Of a DNA stretch of 64,000 nt, positions 1 through 11,700 are shown piece after piece. The number at the start of each line of letters is the position of its first letter. Within the stretch, counting starts at the first letter, position 1. This stretch comes from Pieris napi (Eukaryota; Arthropoda; Insecta; Lepidoptera; Pieridae). The stretch covers positions 4,660,501-4,724,500 of the forward strand of contig NC_062259.1 in the NCBI RefSeq assembly GCF_905475465.1. The letters are read 5' to 3'. The position numbers were made by a program, and so were the translations under genes. The notes beneath the pieces are model-generated. The model searched no databases, was not told where the DNA came from, and was given only the letters and a program-made list of their open reading frames with translations.

Positions 1-3000
1 AGCTTTGGGTTCTAACATCGATTCGACCATGACTTATCCTCACTTAGTAAGGTCTAGGTTCAAGTATGAACCAGCGCTTATGCTAATATTTGTACAGCTA
101 TGACTTAAATGAATTTAGTATACAATATCAATCTCGTTAGAAAAATTTAAAAAATAACGTCTACAAACACGCTAAGTTACCATAAGAATTTCTACACTGC
201 CTCATTTGAACACCAAATAGTCTTAAATATCCTAACGACAGCTAAATAAAAAAATATAGGTATTTTCATTAGTATAACAGTCATTTGTAAACTACCGAGA
301 ACATTAGGCGATTGGTCGAATTTTTTTCACCCTTTAACTATTCGTTCCACCCATCACCCACCGAGTTCGCATTCCTGGCCCTTTTGTACTCATAGTCATA
401 CAGAACTTAGATAATTCATAAAACATCGACACAATAATCAAATCTAACTATAAAATAGATTTGTTTGTACAGAGTAGAAGTAGCACTTGAATCGTTGGAA
501 GTTAAGTATAGAATATTGCAATACATTTATTCAAGCTTGAACACTCTTTACCACTAATTGTTTAAACGGAGCCGAGACCCTGAGGACAAAAATTCATGAT
601 TAATCATAAATAAATAACAGTTGACCTTGGTAAAAAGTTTCTTTACACAGTAAGCATGCCCATAATTAGTGTGATAGATTAAATTTAGAACATTTAACAC
701 AATGAAATAAGCAATGATGGACTGAGAGAAGAATGATAATAACGATTTAATGTACTCAAATATGGAATTGATTCCGTTGAAGTTGCAAAACACAATGCTC
801 TATTATTCCTCTCTCAAATCGTTACAAGAGTATTAGTTACCTCGACGACCATTATCTAATTGTGACCAATTCAAGTTATCGCGCTTTCCGCGCCGAGTCA
901 CCTCGAGCCGTTGGCGTGGGGACCGGCGTCGGCTCCGTAATACCCTAATCCCAATGCAAAGTGTTAGTCACAAACAAGGTGAAAAATCTACATTGATGAC
1001 CTTATTATTGGGTGTTGCTATTTCTGATGATAGAATCTCGTTATGTATATATGTTACGACGTAACACAATTACTATGATATTAATCGAGATTTTGTTTAT
1101 TTTAGACAATGTCAGAATTAGCACCATCAGCATGAATGTACAAGTAAGTTCAATAATAAATATATATAATTATAGATGACAATAAACTACAGTCTTAAAT
1201 AAAATTTTTGCACACATGCACCTTTGCAATAGACAAACTAAAGTAAAAAAAATCAAAACTATGACTTAAATGTTAGATGTACCCTTTTTTGTTCTACGGA
1301 ATCTGGCTGGCAACTAGCTTTGCGTTGGATGTGTGTGTTTCGTGTTAAACTAGTGGCATATGCATTTGTTTTTTATGAATAAGATGATTGGATCTAAAAA
1401 TATCTATAAATGCTTCTAAATATCATTGTTCATTTGTTAGTTGATCTATATAACACAATTAACCTGCCATGTAATAACAACACGTAGTGTCATTAGTCAA
1501 AGCGTTTATGTTTACCAACGAACTAAAATATACATTAGCTCTGTTTAAAACAACGGATCTATTTGCATTCTTTTAATGTATGTTCTGATTTTAACATCTC
1601 AAGAAAACTACGTACTAAAAGATCAATTATAAAATTATTCTAATATTCAGAACCGTGATCAATTAAGCGGCTTTTGAGTCACAATATCGCAGTCACATAA
1701 TATGTGAACCGGCTAAAAACAAACACCTAAGAGAAAATATAGTTAAGGTTGTACATAAACACGTAAATGCTATCTTGTATACCTAGGAATGAAAAGCAAT
1801 ACAAATTGACTCACGTCACTGATAATGTCGTGTTTTATTTACTATTCAGTATACAAGTTGAATGGAAACTTGAAATCATGCTTTCAAACAATACCTATAC
1901 GATCTATTCTTAGGTTATTTTTATATAAAATTTTAGTTTTATATAAAAGGCTGTAACCATATATATGAGATATATATAATATAGAGCTGGAACCATAACA
2001 CACAACACACACCAATTTTTTATTATGTACGCATCCGTATCCGGTTTCCACCATCAAGATTGTAAGTGCGTATGATAATAATGATTTTAAAGGTAATGTT
2101 ACGAGGTAAAAATATCTAAAGCAATCCAATTAAAACAAAGTAGGTTAAGAATATTATGACAAGAGCAAGGGAAATTGTACACTAACACACGAAAAGCAGA
2201 TAAGATAATTAGATCATTTTGAGAGCAGAAACATTTTACGTACAACAAAATATGGACCTCATGTTGATAGGCGAAATTTGTTCTGAGAATTAAAATATAC
2301 GTCTATTTCCAATTGCCCAAAGGCGGGTAAAATGATGAATCGTGCTATAAACATTTTTTTTTAATATTACTTAAATTAGAAAAAAAGTCAATTTAAAAAG
2401 TGCCAACTTCAAAACTGATAAGTTTTAGGTTTACATATAATAAAAATGTAGATTGTAAAAACAAATTAAAAACACTATCTACAACATATTCAATATGTTA
2501 TCAAGCTTGTAAGCTAAATAATACTCGATAAATATCTCTACTACTTGTGTTTGCCGAGATAGTTAACATTCAAATTCCATACGTAAAATGATAAGGTTTT
2601 CTGACGGCATTGAGCAATTTTTTTAGGCAATATGGTAGCAATTTCACATTTTCTTGTAAAAAAAACATTTCTATACATTTTAAGTCTTTAATTTTCGTTT
2701 TAAATGTTACTGTAAAGATAATACTAGCAGCGGTTATGCTTTTTGACATTTACCTATGGAACCTTTAGATTTTTCGGGAATCATGGGCGTTTGATAGGTA
2801 AAAGGGACAATGACGTAACATTGTAACACGTTCAATTTTCTTTGAGAAGAATTTTTTTATTATACACAATGGTTTCTTAGTGAAAAATAATCGTAAAATC
2901 AACTGTCATATTACAATAAATGTAAACTAAATGGAAAAAAATTTAAGCAATTAGCAATATCTAATTTCGAAAAAGTAGTCAACCGTAACCTTGTACGTTA

Positions 3001-3867
3001 TTGAATTTTGATGAGGTGTGTCATCTATTAAATTTTCAGTACTCTAGGCAAGTTTTCTAGAGCATTACAGCTTTCTGTTTCATAGAAAAATCTACGATCG
3101 TTGCCACTATGATTAGTTATCTATAGTAGTATTTTGGATAGGTATAGAAACTGGACCAAATCGAGGACTTACTAAAGAAAGGACAGGTCAAAAGTAATGA
3201 ATGTCATGAAATTGGGTGAAGCGAGACAATTATTTCAGGACCTTAGCAAGTGGAGATTCCTGGTCTATCTCTTCGGGAAAATAGAAACATAGCTGAACCG
3301 TTAATCGTGGTTTTGTCATATTAATTATTAAAATTAGACATATACTGTCGCTTTGACTTTTTTGTAGGATCATGCTGGACATCATTTCCCATCATTGAAA
3401 TTAATCTCAACCATTCAAGCATTGATAATAAACGTTTTCGTTCGTTCGTCTACCACGACTACCACGAAAAAGTATTTTCATTTTGTTAGTTGCCTATGAC
3501 ACTCATAACGAAGCTTTCTATTGGTGAACTTCATTAAAGTCAGTTCAGTAGTTCCACAGATTACCTCGTACAACCACAAAACCTCTTCAGTACTACCGCA
3601 ACAGACAGTAGGAGTTTTTACAATATTTTTTTTTTAAATAAAAACTTATATCCTACTTATGAATGCGATAGTTTGATAAATGCTCAATTTTAGCTGCATA
3701 GATTATGAAGTTTGCACAAAGATTAGCGAATGATCGTTCTACTATTAATTTTGTAATTATTCTGGAAAAAATACAAATTGTTTTAACGTTTATACGATAA
3801 AGATGACCTACGATCTGAGATAATTACTATCACTCCGCATTCGAGTTATATGAGAACATACGATACA
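1..3867. other. AT-rich intergenic DNA, no gene supported
   Basis: Downstream flank of the flotillin gene. The sequence is AT-rich with only short, unconvincing open frames. A small GC-rich patch lies near 880-940. The missing terminal exon and 3' UTR of flotillin-1 (minus strand) could lie here or in 3868-5727; I could not pick one acceptor over others. Confidence 0.5.
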
Positions 3868-4110
3868 TCTTAATATATATAAATTACGTGTCACGTTGTT
3901 TGTACGCTATGGGCTCCTAAACTACCGAACCGATATCAATCAAATTTGCATACCGGGTGTAGTTTGATCTAACTTAAAAGATAGGATAGCTTACAATTTA
4001 TACTCGCAATATTATTTTATTGCAAAATATTTTTTTATTATTTAATAGTCACAAATCTAACAGATGGCGCTGCGTTGAAAGTACTAACGTTTCACATAAG
4101 ATACAATTTA
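3868..4110 (+). mobile_element. Helitron 5'-end fragment
   Basis: The segment starts A|TCTTAATATATATAAATTAC and continues into a stretch with GTGTCACG and an 'aactaccgaaccgat' motif that I associate with dispersed Lepidoptera Helitron-type repeats. The 5' TC after an A fits Helitron insertion between A and T. No CTAG end with a preceding hairpin was located, so the right boundary is approximate. Confidence 0.4.
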
Positions 4111-4967
4111 ATGGCATAACCACCAATACAGGAAGGTGGTCCCCATGACTGGTGTTCTCCTACCGTTTCTCTTGAATAGTTTACTACTATGTAATATAAC
4201 AAAAACCTTAGCCACAGCAACGTTTGGCCGGTCTGCTAGTATACGTATATATTTGGATGTCATAATGGATACGCATGTATGTACTGTGATGCAGTATACA
4301 AAACCTAAAACGATTCTACCTTTGTAACATTATTACAGAATTAAGGTAGGTACTGTTAATACAAATCGTGATTAATACGTATATTTGTTTATACAATTTT
4401 ATTTTTGTATAATTACTGCAACGCTAGTATAAACATAGCAAAATTAAATACAATTGTGAGTCAAACCGGCGTTACCAGTTTTAGCATAAAATTTCAAAGG
4501 CAAAAAAATATTTTGCATTACACCTTATAACAAAGCAATGTGTTTCAGTCAAATCTTGTATTCAAATGATTTTTTTATAAATTAAGTATATGTAATTTTA
4601 AATGTAATTTTTTGTAAAATTTTCAATATGTATGAAATGGGATCTGAAGTGTTGTCTTTACAGATTTTCATAGACATTAATGAAATAAATACGAATAGCT
4701 ATTCCATCCATATGACTCTGTACTAAGGTGACTAGAAAATTTATCAATTTGCACCGTTATAACACCCATCTATCTCTTTTCATCACAGCGTAAACACAAT
4801 GTGGCAGATGGAGACTGTAGTTATACCAATTATTGCATTGCGACTAGCGTCAGATCAATTTTGTAACCCCACACTAGGGGGCCCCTGTGATTTAGATTAA
4901 TTATTATTTTGATTGACAAGATTACAACTATTCCGTGCATGATGCAAAAATCGTGTAAGATCTTAAG

Positions 4968-5055
4968 TTTGCGTGAGTATGTGAATGGGTGTGTGTGCGT
5001 GCGTGAGAGTGTATTTGTGTGGCTGAGAGATGTTATAAGCGTGCGTGCGCTGTGT
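4968..5055. repeat. GT/GC-rich low-complexity stretch
   Basis: Alternating runs of gtgtgtg, gtgcgtg and gtgagag dominate about 85 bases. The open frames on the opposite strand here are rich in Thr and His only because of this repeat, so I treat them as non-coding. Confidence 0.6.
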
Positions 5056-5220
5056 CTGGAACTGTCTAATATTGGGATATAATTCAGAGAGATTAAGGTA
5101 GAATGTTCTAGGTTGTATGTCAAAATTCAGTATGTTGTTCAAATACGGGACTCTTAGCATTCTCTACGTACAGTATAGAGTTAGTCTTTAGAATAATATG
5201 ACCCATAACCACATGTTATA

Positions 5221-5530
5221 CAGTGGAATCTCTATAACTCGAACCTCGTTAAGTCGAAATCCCCAGTAAGTCGAAAAAAATTGCCATTCCCTTCCGCACA
5301 ACCCCTTTATACGCGATCTCTCAAATTATTTAGACTTTGTAACTCGAAAAAAATGTTATTTCCCTACGAAATATTGATAATACATATATGAATGAATACA
5401 TTCAAAAATCAACTTAGAAATCGCGCCTCTGTAAGTCGAAATTTCAGCACTTAAATCGATGTCCCGAAGTTCTTGTTAAGACGAAAACTTTTTTTATAAA
5501 ATAATTTATTCCAGTTATAGAGATTCCACT
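5221..5530. mobile_element. TA-inserting MITE (pogo/Tigger-like)
   Basis: Left end CAGTGGAATCTCTATAACT is matched by the inverted right end AGTTATAGAGATTCCACT. The left end abuts a TA. The interior carries several degenerate copies of 'aagtcgaaat' and no coding capacity. CAGTGG-type ends with a TA target are typical of pogo/Tigger-like elements, but the family is an inference. It lies about 200 bp beyond the last readable flotillin exon on the gene's 3' side. Confidence 0.65.
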
Positions 5531-5727
5531 ATGTTACGTTTTCATAAAAACTAAAACAATCCAAATCAAGCAATATTCTCTTTTCATGAAAGCGTAAAAT
5601 CAACTTGATATACTTAAAAACTACTGCATGGTTCACAAATAGGTATAGGAAAGTGTGCGATTTTGGGGATATTTTTTCTATAACAAGATATTTCACTTGA
5701 GACAATGTTTTTATATTTTAAACTCAC

Positions 5728-8700
5728 CTTTATCTTGGAGATATCAACACCTGTGACGCCTTTGACAAGGTCCGGGATGCTTTGGACAATGCTCAGTACT
5801 TCGCCTGTTAATTTAGCAGCCCCAACTTCACCGTCACCGCAGGAGACCATTGTAACTTTACGCGCTTGAGATAATGGAGCGGCGACTTCAGCAGCAACCT
5901 GAAAAGAAAGAACCTCATTACCTTTATTGATTCCAAATAGATAGTTCAGGAGGAGGTCTTTACCCAAAAGGGATCGATACTGCAGAAGCAGCAGAACACG
6001 ACGTAATGGAAATAAGAATAACTAACATAGACTAAGTGTCTAACAAATTTTTTTTTTATAGTGTAGAATTTAAGTGGCTTTATTATTATTACATACATAT
6101 TATTATTTACTTTTATTCAATTTATAGATAGGAGAAAACTAATTATACGTTATACGATTAATGGAAATTGGTATACCTAAGTGTCGATATTAAAATGTAT
6201 GCATGATAAGAATGTATTTATTTTATTCCCTTCCGCAGAAACTGCCACTGCAATTCCTAGGATGTGTAGGTTAGCTTATCACAAATCTTAGTGGTTTTCT
6301 AATGTAACATATTATGATTTCATTATATAATACTGTAAAATTTAAAAAATTTATATTATAAATTTCTCCTGAAATTGATCCCTTCCACTTCTGAAAGTTT
6401 TGCAGAGCTATCTCTTGCAAAAAGAGATAATATATGTCTCTAGACAACATATTAATAGTTTGTGAGATTTCTGATAAGGATAAATGCTGTCTGTTAAAGG
6501 GTTTCAGTTTTTATTGTTATTTTTGTGTGTTCCGAGATTTTAGTTTTACCGAGTTCCCCTGCGTTCAAGTATTACGTAACGTATTTTGGGGGGGGGGGTC
6601 CTTTTGTGTAACGTTACAATGCGGGGCGGGGATTAAATTACGCGTTATTGTTAATATTTTTTTCGACTTACACCACATAATAGTAACTAGAGTCACTAGT
6701 TGGTCACGAAACGTTTTACTGCTCCCTTAAGCATTCTTAACTCTGAGGCAATGCAAACACCATGTTTTCCCCGTGTGCCATTAAAACATTATTTTTAATT
6801 ATTAGTAAAAAAAACCGGCATGTCTAAAGATACAAAGTTGTAGTTAAAATGTTTAGTACACGTGTAAAGATGTTAAAGATGACAAAACATTTAAAAAAAA
6901 ATTGAAGATAAGAACAACCTTGTCGATTAAATTAAATAGTTTTGCCTTTATCAGTGACATGGTGTGTATAATAGTGATTGGCTATACATAGTTGAGAATA
7001 TTAAAATCCACTCTGTAAAAGATATTTTTCTTTCAAATTAAATTTTATTTAATGATCAGTGACAAATCAGTTATAATTAACATTTTGTCAAAGTCTAAGT
7101 TAATATCGCTTCATAAATATAAAACTATTAACTAACTATTTATTATCTAATTTAGACCGAATATATGAAATTCAACAGCTTAGGGGATCAGTGGTAAAAT
7201 AAACTTTTACACTTGGTTCTTAGCAAAGCAAATACTTTGGTAGGCAAATTTCAAAGCTTTTAAAACCCATCGGGTAAACATATAGTCAACATCAAAATAG
7301 TTTGCATCTAGCATGAACGTCAAAAATAAATTAAACTACTTTAATTTACGGCCAGTTCATAAAGAAACTTCGCCACGCCTTTCAATTAGGTACTATTTTG
7401 TTTTACAAATAACAAACAATTTGATCGAAACGTAATGGAGTAAATCGTGAAATTAAACTGAAATTTATTTTAGATTGATTTTACATTTTAAAATGAGAAT
7501 TGGGAATGGCGAAATAGAAGCAAGCACTAATTATAGTGAACAAATTTAGATACTACTACAAAATATTCATATCTATCTATTTATATACAATTGTTTGAGT
7601 TGGTCTACGAAGTCTTTCAAGCATTTGTCTCTATGTGCTTTAATATTTTGACCACATTGCTCAGAAACCTTGAAAAACTAGAATAGTAACCGGGTAAATG
7701 GAGGAAAAGAGATCAAGGGGACGGAGTGGGATAGCATCAGAAATAAAGCAGCAGTGCAGTAATCTGCCAAAACCACGCTCAGCAGTGAGCAAGCGATCGT
7801 AGATGGTTTTGATGTATTTTTAGTTTCAAAAGACTATAGCCTAACCCTATGGCTCCATATTTTGTAAAACGTTACGATGCGGGGTGGGGATTAAATTACG
7901 CGTTATTGTTAATATTTTTTTGACTTACACCACATAATAGTAACTAAAGAGTCACTAGGTGGTCACAAAACGTTTTACTATACTTGGGTACTGAAAAACG
8001 TTACGGCGAGTTACATGGGGGGAGGTCAATAATCTCCAAAAATTGCGTTACGTAATGCCCTTTGGCATTGAGAGTGTCCATCGGCGGCGGTATCAATTAA
8101 CATCAGGTGAGCCTCCTGCCCGTTTGCTCCCTGTTCTATAAAAAAAACAAAATATCGCTCGCTCGGCTGCTCGTATCTCAAAACACTCGTATATCGAGGT
8201 ACCACTGTATACATAAATAATCAGAAACCGCACGCGGCTCAATTGAAGCATTGTTGTTTATTATTAAAATTTCAAACTAATATCATATACTAATTAATCG
8301 ATATAGACTAGTAAAGTTAAGCAAAACCTAAATCGGAAAGACGTACCATACGTTACGTCTTTACGATGTATGGTTACATACACAATGGCTGCTTGGCCGC
8401 GTTATATGTCCAAATTAAGTCCAACCTAGGTCGTAGCCTCAGGTTTCGTGTATCTGTTTCGTATTTTTTTTTTCTTAAAAAAGCAAGTAAGTATCAGCCT
8501 TCTGTGCCAGACACATGTCGAATTTGGGTCTAATACCGGTTTCTCGCGCCCTTTATACTCTGATATTTCATTCGTAGAGTTCTGACATTTTATCAGTGTT
8601 GCTAGTAAAAAAAAAACTCCACCGAAAAAGGGAAAAATTTGACACATTAGAGGGCAATACAAAATAAAATGCTACGTATTTTTTTGTTTTACCTACAAAA

Positions 8701-11700
8701 AGGTTAATCTAAATATTTACTTACTCAAGTGACCTAATATAAAAATAACTAATATTTCAATATCACGAACAATATATCGAATTAACTTTATTACTTTATT
8801 TTATTCTTCAGCTGGCATCACTGCCTACTAATTCCAGGTTTTACTAAATTTTATGTGAAATGTTATCTTATCTTTTGCGTTTTTTATTGTTTGTGGGATG
8901 GAATTATCAATCGCCGTAAAACCACTTTTGATGTGGAGCACTTAATAAAATGGATATATTCACTAAAAAATAAAATGTATGTATAGTCTCTGTTCAGACT
9001 CGTATTGAAATTTTAAATCTGCCCGGCCAAAAAGGTTTGTCATCTCTGACATGTCAAAAAATGATAGCTGTCAGAATTCTCTGAATTTAAAAATCAGAGT
9101 ATAAGTACAACCTATGTTTAATTCGCACATAAACGTCCATTGGTGCACAGCGTTTTGAACACACGACCTCATGGTTGAGAGGCGCATGCTTACAACTTTA
9201 GTTAAGTTAAAAGTCCATTTTAAAAGCCAATAAACTTTAAACACATGATTTTAAAAAATTGGACTTATGCCTAGCAATCTGTTCTGAAAAGTCAAATAGA
9301 TATGTTACCCTTGGCAAAGTGTCCAGCATCATATCGATCATCGCAGCGGACCCATATTCATCCCAAGCATCTGCTTTCTTCGCCATTTGTTCGGCATCGG
9401 CCACTGCCTTGGCTTTAATAGCGTACGCTTCGGCCTGTCAAAAATTATATATATTATAATTATACGTATAGCAACATTCTCAAGGGAGCTATGGCAGCAG
9501 GAGATATTGATTACCATAGTCTATATAAACTGAAGTGAACACTTTCTATGGATTTTGTCCAATATATTAGAACCCTTACGACGGTTTATTTTTTGGAACT
9601 TACCTCTCCGCGAACTTTGACCGCCTCCGCTTCAGCCTCCGCTTCGAGAACAGTCTTCAGCCGGTGAGCTTCGGCGATCTTCTCCAAACGGAACTTTTCT
9701 GCCTCCGCTGGTCTATAAGAAAAATCATTAAACGATTTCTCAAACATGATTGCTTAAAAGCACTCGCGAAAAATCTATAAATGTAAAATGCGTGGATCTC
9801 AAAAATTACTGAACTGATTTTGATGAAACTTGGACTTTGTAAGTACTAACTTTAGTCCGAGAAATTTTTGGACACATACATAGACTTAAATAGTACACGC
9901 GCTTGGAAGCTCAAAAATTACTGAACTGATTTTGATGAAACTTAGACTTCCTAAGTAATATAACTTTAGTGATAAACTTTAGTCTGAGAAATTTTTTGAC
10001 ACATACATAGACTTAGATAGCACACGCGCTTGGAAGCTCAAAAATCACTGAATTGATTTTGATGAAACTTAGACTTCCTAAGTAATATTACTTTAGTTCG
10101 AGAAATTTTTAGACACATACATACACTTATAAAATGTAGCACACGCGCTTGTAACCACAAATAATTACATAATAATCTTATGTAATACACAAATAAGTCT
10201 CCCAAAAACACACACTCCAGTACTAGATAAGTAATCTACAGTTAAATTACAGCCCGAAAGGCAAAGCGTTTGAAATGTTGTGTGATATATCGTCATAGTC
10301 GTATAATAGTGACGGATCTGACAAATAGTAAACTTTACAGGGCAGCCATTTCAAAATAATATAATCATGTTAGTTTTTGTCATACCTATATTCTGTTATT
10401 ATAAAATATTGGTATACAAGCAAACTAAAGGGTTTGTTTTGAAACAAAATAAAAATAATAACATAAAATTACACAGTTTTCTAGAAAACTCACACACACA
10501 TGGAATTTTTTTTAATGTAGCCGTGATATTTAACCAAATCTGATAAAAAGTGGATTTTGGATTTTTTTCAAATCGATATGCAAAAAATACTAGTTACGCT
10601 AGAGTTCCTTAAAAAACTCACTTGCGAACAGTCGCCTCCAACTCTCTCTCACGCCGTTGAACTTCCCATTTCTGAACATTGATCTCTTGGGTACGTTCGA
10701 CAACCGCTATTTGCATTTGTTCCTCTTTAATACGTTGCTTCGTTTTCGCCGCTTGCAACTCGTACGCCATTTCCGCTTCAGCCTGAAATGGTAATACAAT
10801 AAAAAAATATAATATATGTATATAGTAGATCTGTTTCATGCCAATATTTAAGAAAAAAAAACGTATTCAATAACCTATGGATAGTGGGTTGGTAAATGTA
10901 TAATACTAGTTGGATATTTATTTTATTAAATATATAATATTTAGACTTTTTAGTAGATAAAACTTTGAAAAATATTCTATTAGGGATAATGTAGGATTAT
11001 AATGTTGAAAGAACTTTACAAATAGGTCCAATAGTTTTAAAGACTATTCAATTCAAACAAATATTTCCTGTTTACAATATTAGTGTAGAAATGTATTGAA
11101 ATATTGATTGACATTGATTATAAAAAGTGACCAACTTCAGACGAAGAACTTTTCTGACTTTTTATGTTACACTTCTTTTGGCGCGTTAGGGAAAAACAAT
11201 GGAAGTAAATTTTTACGATGCGCGCGCACACCGTCACAAAAACCGACACCCTAAAGTTAGCTATAGTCAACATTTTAGTTTTTTCTATCGTGAGTGTCGT
11301 TTTTTCTACAAACGTAGAATAACATTTTTGAAAAGATTTTTCTTTTCTTCTAAATGTCATATCTGATGACTAACGATTACTGAACCTATTTGGGTAAAAC
11401 TTGAACCGTTCTCTAATTTGGAATTTACCTAAATTTAAATCATAAAAGTATCACAACTTTCAGTTCTGACAAATTTGTTGACAAACATACGTACATGAAG
11501 CCTAAATAGTTACTTAAACATTCAATTCCACCAAAACAAACATTGAATACCTTTATGGTTTGAACTTCTACATCATAAGCGGCCTTTTTCAATTCGAAAT
11601 CTCGTTGCGCTTTCGATATTTCGGCGTCGTTTAGGAATCTCGCTGCCATTCTTTGTTCTTCAGCCATTGCCTCCTTTATTCTGGCTTCAGCATGAGCTTC

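Larger units (their letters stand above)
6571..8056. mobile_element. possible inverted-repeat-bounded element with internal direct repeat
   Basis: An 11-mer ATTACGTAACG at 6571-6581 is matched in inverted form by CGTTACGTAAT at 8046-8056, each followed inward by a G-run (11 Gs at 6588-6598; GGGGGG near 8020). Inside, about 125 bp at 6602-6726 recurs in direct orientation at 7860-7987 with high identity (shared GGGGATTAAATTACGCG). It lies within the 3.4-kb last known intron of flotillin-1. This could be one element with a duplicated subterminal block or two truncated copies. Confidence 0.45.

Noticed and set aside
4830..5160. Two Thr/His-rich minus-strand frames
   Set aside because: They come from the GT/GC-rich low-complexity stretch and lack any motif.
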